A DNA stretch of 64,000 bases from Humulus lupulus (Eukaryota > Streptophyta > Magnoliopsida > Rosales > Cannabaceae). A program made the position numbers and the translations under genes. Shown here piece after piece: positions 33,081 to 43,921 of the stretch (the stretch's first letter is position 1; each line of letters begins with the position of its first letter). Under the pieces are notes generated by a model. The model saw nothing but the letters and a program-made list of their open reading frames with translations. It was not told where the DNA came from and ran no database searches. The stretch is taken from NCBI RefSeq assembly GCF_963169125.1, contig NC_084798.1, positions 174,125,980 to 174,189,979 of the forward strand, written 5' to 3'.

Positions 33081-34858
33081 TGTAAAATTTACATTCTTTA
33101 CAATTTTTTATAATTTAATTACAAAAATACATTTCCTAATTTAATTTACATTACTACCGTTTTTTATACTGCTTTTTTTCAATTTTTTTTATTATTTTCT
33201 TTTTGTGTTTTTTTCACGGTACTCTTTCTCTCTCTCTCCAGTATCTTTTTTTTATTAATTTCTTACATTTTCTCTTATCTTTAATTTAAAAAAAAAATCG
33301 ATCACACCGCTAGTCGGTTGAAAAGCGGTACCATCGCGACCTACTCTTCAAGGTGATTATTTTGATATGTGGGAAGCATATGTTTTTTGGCCGTCAATGG
33401 AGAAGATGACCACAATGAAAAACAACATTTTAGTTTTTTTTTTATATTGTGTTGACAAAAAAACAACTAAATTTTAAACTTGTTCAAAATTTAACATACT
33501 AAAATTTGTATTCTTATTTTACATTTAAAAGTTACTATATTGCATTCTAAACAACTTAAATTTATTTAAAAATATTCCAAGTAACTTTTTAAAAATAGAT
33601 TATTTAGGATATTGTTTGATAACTTTTAAATAGAATATAAAAAAGTCTCTTTTTGATAACTCACTAATTTTGTTGGTTACTTTAAATTTGTGACATACTA
33701 AAAAATTTAGTCATATATCAAGTGGTAATCAATTGGTATCTTAAATGATTTATAAAAGTGAAAATTACATCTAGTATTGATTTTTTTTTATTTTATTTAC
33801 ACTTTTACCATCGCGGCATACTCTTGAAGGTGATTATTTTGGTATAAGACAAGCATTGGTTTCTTGACGTCGCTGGAGAAGATGATGAGGATGGGGTCGT
33901 TTTTGTGTTATGTTTGAAAAATAATGTTTAAGTTTCTTTTTAGCTTTGTTTATTAAAAAAAATATGGAAAAGTTTCTTAAAAATTAGAATAAGTAATTTC
34001 TGTGTTGTATTTAAAATGTAACTATGTAGTTGCTTTTTATTTTGATAAATGAAAACTTAATAATAAAAGACCGAAATGTGTATTTATTATTATAATTCGA
34101 AAGTTACTTTTAAGTTTATTTTTTGTTTGATTAATAAAAAAAACACTATTACCCCCATATAAATTACATTAGTAACTAAAAAGTGAATTAAAATTTTTCA
34201 TTAAAAAAATTACTGTATAGTATACTAAAAGTAACTTTTAATAATAAGCTATATAGTAATTTGTTATATTTTATTTCAATTCTTTAGTTTATAAAAATGA
34301 CTAATCGGCAATGTAAAAGTATCTTAAATAATAAGATACTATAATATAACTTTAAAATGACTAATTAGTGTCTTAAGATAGAAAATTTTCAAAAAATAAG
34401 TATGGTAACCAAAATGTATATAAAATAATATGTTATAAAAATTATTTTTTTCATGAAAAAAATAACTAATTGGTAGCTTATTAACATTTTAAGTAACAAA
34501 AATATTAAAAACAGAAAAATTAGGATTTCAAAAAAGTTTCAAATTTGAATATATTACTTTTAGAATTTGACATTTTTTGATGACGTAGCAATATATTTTT
34601 ATAAATAAAATTTTGTAGGTAATTTTTGTAATTATTTTATATTATAAGTATATAATTGTAAAGATTTATACAAATAATAAAGCTCGGGGAGCCCAATTAG
34701 TATTTACTCTTATTTTAGCAAAAGCTTTTTTACTGCAAAAATAGTATTTCGTTAAATATTATACAAATCCAAACTTTTTAAGAAATTATTGGGCATATGA
34801 AAATCAAAATTTTAAATCTCTAAGGAAAAAAATGTCAAAAAAAAAAGAGAAGAAAAAT
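33081..34858. other. AT-rich intergenic DNA with a diverged direct duplication
   Basis: No gene. A segment at about 33330-33410 (ACCATCGCG, CTACTCTTCAAGGTGATTAT, GGAGAAGATGA) recurs at about 33808-33885 with substitutions, a duplication about 480 bp apart. The remainder is poly-A/T-rich. Confidence 0.6.
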
Positions 34859-35669
34859 TTATGAAACTAAATTATAAAATTTAAAAAAAAAAAAAAATAG
34901 AACAACATTTAGAGGATTTATGTTATGCATTAATTCAAACAAGAGCTTGTTGTATGAAATATTTATTACTGCCCCCAAAAAAAAAAGAAAAAAAAAAGAG
35001 AGCTTGTTGTGGAGGAAAGAAAAGGTTGCGAGTGGGGAATACACCAACACTTATTGCAGTTTCTTTATTTTATTTTAATAATTTTGTATTTTATGCAGTT
35101 GAAATTTGTTGGTCAAGGTATTCAAACCCAACAAGAGCAGTGGACACATAAAAAAAATAAGGGGAAAGAAAAGAGAAACTCCATCCATATATATATGAAG
35201 GGAACCGATGAAAAAAAAACTTTCACCAAACGAGTAACAGACACTCCTGCTTTATACACAACCCATAAATCATTCTCGATCAAACCCCAAAACCCACTCT
35301 TGCTTTCTCCTTCTTCTTCTTGAATTAGTTCTCTTGCATAGTAGTTTCACAGAAAGAAACTCTCTTTTGCAGAGAAAAGTTTCCAACTTTTAAAAGAGAG
35401 CATATATATAAAGAGAGAGAGAGAGAGAAAGAAAGAAATGGAGATGGAGAGTAGAGGTTTGAGTTGTAGAGAGACAGGGAGAAAAGAGTAAAAAGCATTG
35501 TATATTCTTTGTCTAATGGTGGTACAACTGAGGAAGAAGAAGCAGTGGTATTCATTGAAGGGTGTTGTTGTTTGTCCGTTTTACCCCTTTGTTTTTGGTC
35601 CACCTCACCAACCCATATTGCCATCTTTACCAAAAATTCTAATTCTTTACTGGATTATACTTCACAGCC
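34859..35669 (+). promoter_or_regulatory. Upstream and 5' leader region of the beta-1,3-glucanase gene
   Basis: A TATATATA run at about 35188-35196 and a second TATA-like TTTATACACA near 35251 are candidate core promoters. The leader from about 35330 to 35669 is rich in GA (a GA microsatellite at about 35409-35430) and CT tracts, typical of plant 5' untranslated regions. Short + and - frames in this stretch follow these tracts and are not genes. Confidence 0.45.
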
Positions 35670-38600
35670 ATGAATAGTTTGCGGATTTTTGCTCAGATTT
35701 CTCAACTCTTGCTATTTTTCACTCCAATTGGTACTTTCTTTCCCTCTAAATCTCTTTGATTGAAATTGATTGTGGTGATTTTGGTTTATAATAGCTGAGT
35801 AATATTTATTTCAACTATCACAATATGTTTTTGTGGTGGTCAATAGTAGTCAAGTTTGGAATATTTTCCAGACGATTTTTAAATTTCTTTTCTGGGTTTT
35901 TGTCTTTAGTTGTTGTTATATTGATTTTGATTTCAGTTTGTATTGATTGATTATGCTGAAATTTTACTCTATCTTGAAAAGTGGGTCTTGCTGTTTGAGT
36001 TTGCATTTTTTATTTCATTATTTATTTTTAAATTAGAGTTCTTTCTGGTTTGCTTTCTTATGGATTTTTCGAATTAGAGCTCTTTTTGTTGAGTGGGAAA
36101 TACTTTTTTTATAATTTTGCAATTTCCTTTCTGGGTCTCCTATATAGGTTTTATAATTCTCCAATTTCCTTTCTGGGTCTCATGGTATTGCCTCTATTTT
36201 ATTTTTATTATTATAATTTAAAACTTTTATGTTCTCTGTGTTTCTTTCCTATGAAGTCAAGTGTGTTGTAATGGAATTAATCCAGTGTAATATTTATATA
36301 CTATATATTTGCATATCTGTATACATAATTTTATATATAAGTTACTGGTTTGTGTATCTGAAAGCGTACTTGTATACACCAAACATTTACAAATAAATGA
36401 TGGCGACATATTTATAAGGTTCTGTTCTGGTGGACAAGACCGAACTTGCTCCGGTTCTCTGTTGAATGTCATAATATTTTGCACACTAACATTTATTTAT
36501 TTATATATATATATTTATAAGGATTATCACTTAAATAGAAATTCCTTCGAAATTAATTGCTTAGTTTCCTTGGATATCCCTCATTGTTTTGTATAATAAA
36601 CTTTATTTGAATCAGAGAATTGATGCAGTTTGTAGTTTGTACAAAATCATATATTGAGAAGAGGAATATTGTGAAAACTTACTACTTTAGGCACACTGGG
36701 CCTCTTTTGCAAAAAATTATAGAAAGTTTCTGTTTGATAATTTTTTGAAAGTATCCAATCTTTCTGGAATTATGTCACAAGAAGAAGCCTTTTTCCCATC
36801 GTATATGGTGTAGTGTAGAGAAAGTGTTATTGCGTATTAAGTTTTTTGCTGTTTTGTGGCTGAAGTTTCTGTTTGTGTTTTCTTTTCCAGCCTCTCACAG
36901 GGCACAAGCGTTTACTGGAACTTATGGAATAAATTATGGGAGAATTGCAGATAACATCCCTTCACCGGATGAAGTTGCTGCTCTACTCAGAGCAGCAAAA
37001 ATAAAGAATGTCAGGATATACGATGCGGATCACAGTGTTCTCAAGGCCTTTAGTGGTACTGGACTTGAATTAGTAGTTGGACTTCCAAATGGATTACTTA
37101 AAGATATGAGTGCGAATGAGGATCACGCGTTGACCTGGGTTAAAGAAAATGTGCAGTCTTTCTTACCTGAGACACACATTGTTGGAATTGCTGTGGGAAA
37201 TGAAGTCTTGGGTGGGGGTGATTTAGAATTATGGGGAGCTCTTTTGGGTGCTGTGAAAAATATATATAAAGCTGTAAACAACCTTCACTTAGCTGATGTA
37301 GTACAGATTACCACTGCTCATTCACAGGCTGTTTTTGCTAATTCTTACCCTCCTTCTTCATGTACGTTTAGAGAGAATGTAGTCCAATTCATTAAGCCAC
37401 TTCTGGAGTTCTTCTCCGAGATTGGATCTCCTTTCTGTTTAAATGCATACCCATTTATTGCCTATATGAGTGACCCGGAGAATATTGATATTAATTATGC
37501 CCTTTTTCAGTCAACACAGGGGATTTATGATCCAAAAACCGATCTTCATTATGATAACATGCTTGATGCTCAGATTGATGCTGCTTATGCAGCTTTAGAG
37601 GATGCTGGATTTAAAAAGATGGAAGTTATAATAACAGAGACAGGGTGGGCTTCACATGGAGATGAGAATGAATCTGGTGCCTCGGCAATTAATGCAAGAA
37701 CATATAATTATAATCTGCGAAAAAGACTTGCAAAGAAGAAAGGAACACCTTTCCGACCGAAGAATGCTGTGAAGGCATATATTTTTGCAATATTTAATGA
37801 AAATTTGAAGCCTGGACCAACATCTGAGAGAAATTATGGACTATTCAAGGCTGATGGCACCATTTCATATGACATTGGGTTTCATGGACTTGATTCTTCA
37901 TCTGCGGATTCATTGTGTTTATCTTCGAAGGTAAAATCTTACCTTTCCTTTAAAAAATGCATTTGAACCATTATAAAATTTTCTAAATTTGTCACTGCAG
38001 TAATAATGAATGAACTATCATGATGTACAAGTAAAAGCATAATTGGTAGAAACTGGAACGCTCATAGAAAGGCGTTTATATCATATAGTTAAGGAAAGAA
38101 AGTTCATAACAATAGGCTCTAAATATTGTTCATTTTAGTTCCCCCTGCCCTTTTTCTTTTGCTGGTACAACAACATTTTAGGAGATTATCTATGACCAAG
38201 CCTGATACCAACCAATCAATTTTAAATGAGGTGACAAGAAAATCTTTGTAATATTTGTTTTCATGTTTTCTTATAGTTTCATCTTCCTCAAAAAAGAAAG
38301 TTACATCTTGGGATAGTTAAATAAGAGCTTTGAGTAGCCAATGTTGACCTATAGGCAGATGCTGCCATTGTGGACTTTTGACTTTGATTATTCTTCAATT
38401 CCTTAAAACATGCATATCCAAGTCTTGACCTTGGTGACCTTAACTGTTTACACATGTCAAGTATGTTTTTGGTATATTATAGTATATGATGGTGGGTACT
38501 AAGATTTGAAAGCATTCATCAATGAAGAATTTTTAATACATGATCAACCTGACAAACCATTTTTGTCACAATGAATAAAGGTGGTAGATAGTAAAACTAA

Positions 38601-38826
38601 GCTTTCTACTAACAATGTTTTGATAGTCAAGTAGGGGTTCAGGAAGATTTCATCTTTATTTTCGGTATATTCATGATCTTTTTATAACCTTAATTTGCTT
38701 CATTAGCTAATTAGGTGTTTTTATTTTTTTTCTGATTTACAGGATATTCCAGCTCGAAGCTGGTCTCAATGGCACTCCTTATTATTACCAGTTTATGCTA
38801 CAGCACTTCTTTTGCTTTTGAGATAA
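35670..38826 (+). CDS. GPI-anchored glucan endo-1,3-beta-glucosidase (GH17), three exons
   Basis: Exons 35670-35730, 36891-37930 and 38743-38826 join in phase across GT-AG introns (1160 and 812 bp), giving 394 residues. The start ATG at 35670 gives a clean signal peptide (MNSLRIFAQISQLLLFFTPI, cleavage near residue 27). The GH17 barrel spans about 28-350, beginning FTGTYGINYGRIADNIPSPD. Family catalytic residues are visible: acid/base Glu125 in VGNEV and nucleophile Glu270 in ITETGWASHGDE, with the conserved NENLKPGP...RNYGLF block near the end. No X8/CBM43 module follows. The last exon encodes a hydrophobic tail (SLLLPVYATALLLLL) after a Ser-rich stretch, as expected for a GPI signal. The enzyme would cut callose at the cell surface or plasmodesmata. 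Size and layout resemble Arabidopsis glucan endo-1,3-beta-glucosidase 14. That orthology is inference. Intron 1 holds a tandem duplication near 36114-36182. Confidence 0.92.
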
Positions 38827-39261
38827 GAAAAATTGAGGATTAGTTTCTGGAATATAAGATAAAAAAATTCTCTTTCCTTTAAATTAGGCACCAAACCAGG
38901 CTCAATGTGCTCTTTAAATGGTACCATTTCATATCTCATTTCCAAATTAAAGTACCAATAGAACAATAATTATTGTATTTCTTGAAATATATAAGAAATT
39001 GTTGAATAGGTTTTATTCATCTCAGCAAATGCATTTCCATTTTTTTACAAGTACAGTTTTTGACATTTCTGTTCATTATAAAATAAGGGATGATGCTACC
39101 ATATTCTACATTTTTGTTGATCCCAAGTTTTTTATTTTTATTTTTTTAGTTCTTATTTAAATGTGCACAGCTTATCTGTCAGCCTCACTATGAACTAGTA
39201 TTTCAAGTTAAATTCATACTCCATTGAAATCACAAACTGTCTTTTTGTGTTTTAATCACAA
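38827..39261 (+). other. 3' untranslated region and downstream DNA of the glucanase gene
   Basis: No further coding sequence. The first few hundred bases probably form the 3' untranslated region. No single polyadenylation signal stands out. Confidence 0.45.
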
Positions 39262-39500
39262 AAGGGGGATTGTTTAGTGCACCTCACATCCCTCGCCCCT
39301 TCGGTTTGAGGAGAAATCTTGGAAACCATTGAGCTGCTATAGCGGCCTTATCTCATTCCTTTGCCATAACTCTCGCTGAGAGTGCCACTTTTAAGGCTGA
39401 GACTGAGATGATTTGCCATGAGAATTTGAACTCCGAAAGGTAACATGGGAGGGAGACATCCCTACTGCTACACCACAATCTCGATGGTTCAAATTGTTTA
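39262..39500 (-). mobile_element. Possible tRNA-derived SINE
   Basis: On the minus strand a box-A-like GGTGTAGCAGTAGGGA (about 39460-39475) is followed about 35 nt later by a box-B-like GGAGTTCAAATTCTC (about 39420-39434). This is the spacing of a RNA polymerase III internal promoter, and about 150 bp of unique GC-richer sequence follows. Ends and target duplication were not resolved, and it could be an unrelated fragment. Confidence 0.35.
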
Positions 39501-40294
39501 TGATTCTTGGAGTTTGGATATTTATGTTTAAGATGATTCTTTGAAGACTGTTTATAGCATGTTGCTTTCTCGTGCTAATGTTCTTGTGTGGCTGTTTTCT
39601 TGTTTAGGATATGACATGTTCTTATTTTTGAGTCTCTGTTGTATTTAAATTGTTGTTTATCTTTGAGTTCTGTTTATTGATATTGTTGTGATAAGTGAAT
39701 GCCTTGTAATTTGTAAGACTATAGAGATGCATATTCTGTTGTTTATGGAAATTGTCAAGTGATAAGATGATAGCCTATGAAGTTATTATCAGTTATTGGA
39801 GATGTCGATTGCTTCATTAGAATGTTGTCCTTTGAAATATAATAACTGTTTTAACATTTTATTTGTATAAAAATAATAATAAAAGACAATGTTGTTATTC
39901 ATTAGAATAATTATTTACAAAGAGCATAAAATAGCGACACTTGAAATTTAATAATAAGCACTGGAAATGAACTCGAGTAATTTTAAGCATTGTTTTTCAT
40001 ACATGAATGACCCATTCAATATCAAAATGGCCGTTTCTCTGAAGATAATATTTCTTTGTTAATTTCCAAAAAAAAAAGATAATATTGTTTGTTAATACTT
40101 GTATGCATTTTTCGAACTCATATCCCTCTAATTATTTATTTATTTATTTATACACTTTGTTTTCAGAGATTATTGTTTAATTATATTTGTAGAGGTTTCT
40201 AAGAATATTTTAAGCCATTGCAATTTGCAGTATTGTGTTCTTTATTTGATATATTTCCATATCAGGCCTAATCTTTCGCTTAAATACAACGTTA
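39501..40294. other. AT-rich intergenic DNA
   Basis: No gene or clear repeat other than short TTTA runs (about 40132-40152). It ends at the poly-T run that marks the LINE 3' tail. Confidence 0.6.
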
Positions 40295-42088
40295 TTTTTT
40301 TTTTTAAAACAAAACTTTATTGAACAAAACAAAATTACAAACGAATAGGCACTTCGGCCTTAACAATAGGGGACCACTCCTATCCAATCAAAAGACAAAT
40401 GGATAGCTAAGCTGAAATGAGCTAGACAATCAGCTACCATATTCAACTTTCTTCCCGAATGAAAAAAAGACGGACACTTATCAAAGGATGAGCTTTAATC
40501 ACATCCACAATACAGCCCCAATCCTTGTAGCATCTATCTCTACTGGATAAGCTCTTCATCGCACGAGAACAATTAGAAGTGATATGGGATCTATACATGG
40601 GCATGCCTGAGATGGGTGAGGCCTAAGACAAAAAAAGGAAAAAAAATGTTATTTTTCTAAAATTTGGGGTTTTTTTTGTATGTAAAAATTAATATTTTTC
40701 TAAATTTGGGGGTCCTTTAGGGTGGGGCCCTAATCGTGGGCGTAGCCCGTCTATACTCAGGCACGACCCTGAATCTTTGGCATTCCACTCTCTGAGCTAG
40801 CTCCAAACCCAATAAAATTGCTTGAGTTTCAGCTACTTCAATTGGCATATGCCTCGGAATGAACTTGATTTATGCTTAAGCGAACTGACCTTGAAAGTCT
40901 CTAATCACAGCACTCAAACCACTCCCATCTCCAGCTATAGACAAAGCAACATCACAATTTATAAGCAATTCACCTCTAACTGAAGCTTGCCATTTTGGGT
41001 CATTCAAATTATCTGACCAATTGATCTTGGTAGGAGCTAATTCTGTGTTAGGTAGAAAAGAACAGCCCCAATCAACATCTGCTGTAACATTTGGAAGAAA
41101 GCACACATGAATGGCTCTGTTCGACGATCCCAAGCCACCCAACAAAGAACAACAAACAGGGAAAACTTAGCTTCAGATAAGGTAGGTTTAACAATTCTCA
41201 ACAATTGCATGATGTCAACCTAAAGCCTGCCTTAATCTTCTCAAACAGACCAGCCCCTTTCCAAAATTTTTTTAGCTTTTACACAGCCAAATAGCATGAA
41301 AAGTTGACTCCTCTTCCAAGCAACATCGATGGCATCTAGTAGAAACTTTCATTCCACGATGAGATAGATTAACCAATGAAGGAAGCCAATTATGGGAAAG
41401 TTTCCAAAGAAACATATGGATTTTCGGAGGAACTTTAGCATTGCAAATCATAGACCAGCCACGTTTCCAGACCTCAATATCAAACGGACTAGCCCCTTCC
41501 GCTGATAGTTTAGAGACATGAGAGCCACTCTTCACAGAATACCGCCCATCCTCAGTGTAGTGGCAAACTAGAATGTCTTCTGCCTTAAACGAACATTGGG
41601 GAATGCTTAAAATCCAACTAACATCATCTTGATGAAATAAATCAACAACAAAAGCCACATTCCAGCTATCATCTTCATTCTTCAACTCGCCGACCTTAGT
41701 ATTAGTAGCAACCAACGGAGGAACACAAAGTGTGAAAGTGGAGGGCCTTGCCAACCACCTATCTTCGTTAACCCTAACCTCATGACCACCACCAATCCTC
41801 CACCGAGCACCCTCTAATAAGATCTCTCTTCCCCACAATATACTACGCCAGACAAAAGAGCTATAGGAAGTCAAATTAGTTTTCGAAAAAGAACAGTGAG
41901 GGGAATAACTCTCTTTCAAAACTCGAGCCATTAAAGAGTTATGAGTACTCACAATCTTTCACTCTTGTTTAGCCAAAAGAGCCTTATTAAAAAGGTCTAA
42001 TTGATGGAACCCAAGACCACCTTCCTCCTTTGGTCTGCATAGATCTTCCCACTAACACCAATGGACTTTCTATTTATCTAAATAATTC
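40295..42088 (-). mobile_element. L1-type LINE, 3' part (RT C-terminus, zf-RVT, RNase H)
   Basis: On the minus strand the element ends in an AATAAA signal (complement of 40317-40322) and a poly-A tail (T run 40295-40305). 41272-41952 encodes the zinc-binding region that follows RT in plant LINEs: VWRSILWGREILLEGARWRI, then KVPPKIHMFLWKLSHNWLPS and CHRCCLEEESTFHAIWLC. 40876-41145 encodes the start of the RNase H domain (WQASVRGELLINCDVALS). Stops separate the pieces, and a small MITE-like insertion (40599-40774) interrupts RNase H. Further 5' sequence continues at 56145-56544, on the far side of element 2. Confidence 0.85.
40599..40774. mobile_element. Small MITE-like insertion in the LINE
   Basis: About 176 bp interrupts the RNase H reading. 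The ends are near-complementary (GGGCATGCCTGAG at the left, CTCAGGCACGACCC at the right). The interior is low-complexity A/T with GGGTGAGGCC/GGGTGGGGCCC near both ends. A clear target duplication was not found. Confidence 0.45.
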
Positions 42089-42865
42089 TGTTGACGCGGT
42101 TTTTTGCCAACAGTGAATTATGAAAATAGCTGGGATGGATTAGTGCTTAATGGTAAACCGCAATAAGAAAATGATACTCAAGAGCACCAGAAAAGAACTC
42201 TCAAGAACACTCATCTTTTTTATGTGGTTCGGTGGTTAAAATCCACCTAGTCCACGAGTCTATATTATTATTGTTTTCTCTCTAAATTTTGACAGAGTTT
42301 TTGCATTACAGAAAACTATCTCTCTTCCCTATCCAAGATCTTAGTATTTATAGAGAAAATCCATGGATAGACCTTGGGGTCATCACGTGACTTAACCCTC
42401 AGTGTGACCTGTACCACACTAATTATAAATATTACAATTTATACTAAAGTATGGTCCGATCATTAGGTAAAACTAATCATGGATCCTCAGAGATAATCAG
42501 TCATGTCATGCCTGACCATGCACGATTATATTACGTGTCCGGGTTTTCAGGCATCCGCAGACATGCTATGTCTGACCATGCATGTCTATATAACGTATCC
42601 GGGTTTCTAAAGATCCAAGGATACGTCACGTCTTTAGCGTACCCCGAGCTGAATACATCGTGAGCTCGTGTCACGGATGTTATGCCTTATAAACATTACA
42701 ATTTCGTGCTTATTGCTTTGCATTCCCCAGCTTGTGCTATTGACCTGGGGAACCATGCTGCCTTAATGGAGAAAATACAGACTTATGAATCATTTATTAC
42801 AGTTCTTTACTCGCCAGCTGTACACAAGCTAAATAAAATACTCGTGCTGAATTTTAGGAGGCACA
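42089..42865 (-). repeat. Element 2 3' LTR (complete)
   Basis: This 777-bp LTR runs TGTTGACGCGG...GGAGGCACA on the + strand. The minus-strand TATA box (TATAAATA, complement of 42345-42352) lies upstream of the conserved leader hairpin (42223-42256). An imperfect duplication of about 60 bp, each copy containing GACCATGCA and ACGT-TCCGGGTTT, lies at about 42500-42620. It abuts the polypurine tract on its right. Confidence 0.88.
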
Positions 42866-43921
42866 TTTTCCCCCCAAGTTCCTGCTTGTGTTTTATGACG
42901 TCACCTTATAACTTACACGGTGGGGACTTTTAAACTTCCGTTGCGATTATCCAGGCTTGCCCACTACTCGAGTATTGGACACGTGGAACACTACGATTGA
43001 CGTCTGTTCGGGTTTCGAGGACTGCAATAATGGTCTGGCCAACTTTTTGTTGCCGTTTCGCCTTTCGATACACTACCCTCGGATCTTGAACTGGTCGGAT
43101 CAGATGGTTCACGTTGTTTTATGCCATTTACGTATAAAAAGGGACAGGTCAATTCCACAGTTTACCACCTTTCATTCAAAAAATTTCCCCATCTTCTATC
43201 TTCTGTGTTTTCAAACCTCCTTCCTTCTCAGAGAAAAGAAAAAAACCTCAAAACCTTTTGTTCCCAAAATCTTTCGGAGACCCAGCTGTTTAACTGTTCA
43301 GGAGTGAGTCTTCCAGTCCTTACGAAATACACCTCTTCTATCGACGATCATACTGTAAGTCCGATCACTTCTCATGGGCTTTTTCTTTATAGTTTTCTGC
43401 ATTTTATTTACCATGCTCTTTCATGCTTCGTCGTAGTCAATATTAGGGTGTCTTCTTGATTTTTGGCACATAGGTTTCAACTTTAGGTTTACACAGAAGA
43501 TTTGGATCCTTTCCTAAAATTATGATATTCACAACATAGGAAATTTTCTGGGTAGATTTGGGTAACCTTTGACAACTATAGAAAATACCCATTCGGTGCA
43601 TAGAAGACGAAAGGTTAGGGTTTAAAATATCAAATTGCTTAGGGAACACATTTTTTTTCTTTTCTGGGTGGTTTTTCTCTAAACCGCCCCCAAGGACAAT
43701 AGTGGCCGGATTTTCTGACACACGGTTCCCTAAATACCAGGGGTCTGTTGGGAAACCTAGGCGCGTAGCGTAGGTAGCACATGGCATCACGCAACGGGTT
43801 GAGATTAACTCAGCTCGGGCATCAAAAGCACCAATTCCCTTCGTGCTTCCTTGCCTTTATCTTTATAAAATATTAGGTCGCATATTAAGTGACTCGTCGT
43901 TCTTGTTCGCTAGGCGATCTA
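42866..43921 (+). promoter_or_regulatory. Promoter and spliced leader of element 2 antisense gene
   Basis: TATAAAAA at 43133-43140 is followed 222 nt later by a GTAAGT donor (43355). A TTGTTCGCTAG acceptor at 43913 lies 8 nt before the ATG at 43922. The arrangement therefore looks like a leader intron of about 560 bp in front of the accessory gene, mirroring the TATA-to-donor layout of element 1 (28148 to 27939). Small reading frames in both strands here are not called. Confidence 0.5.

Noticed and set aside
35009..35633. Frames of about 100 codons on both strands upstream of the glucanase gene
   Set aside because: Rich in Ser, Leu, Lys and Thr from the GA/CT tracts of the 5' leader. No homology pattern and mutually exclusive strands.
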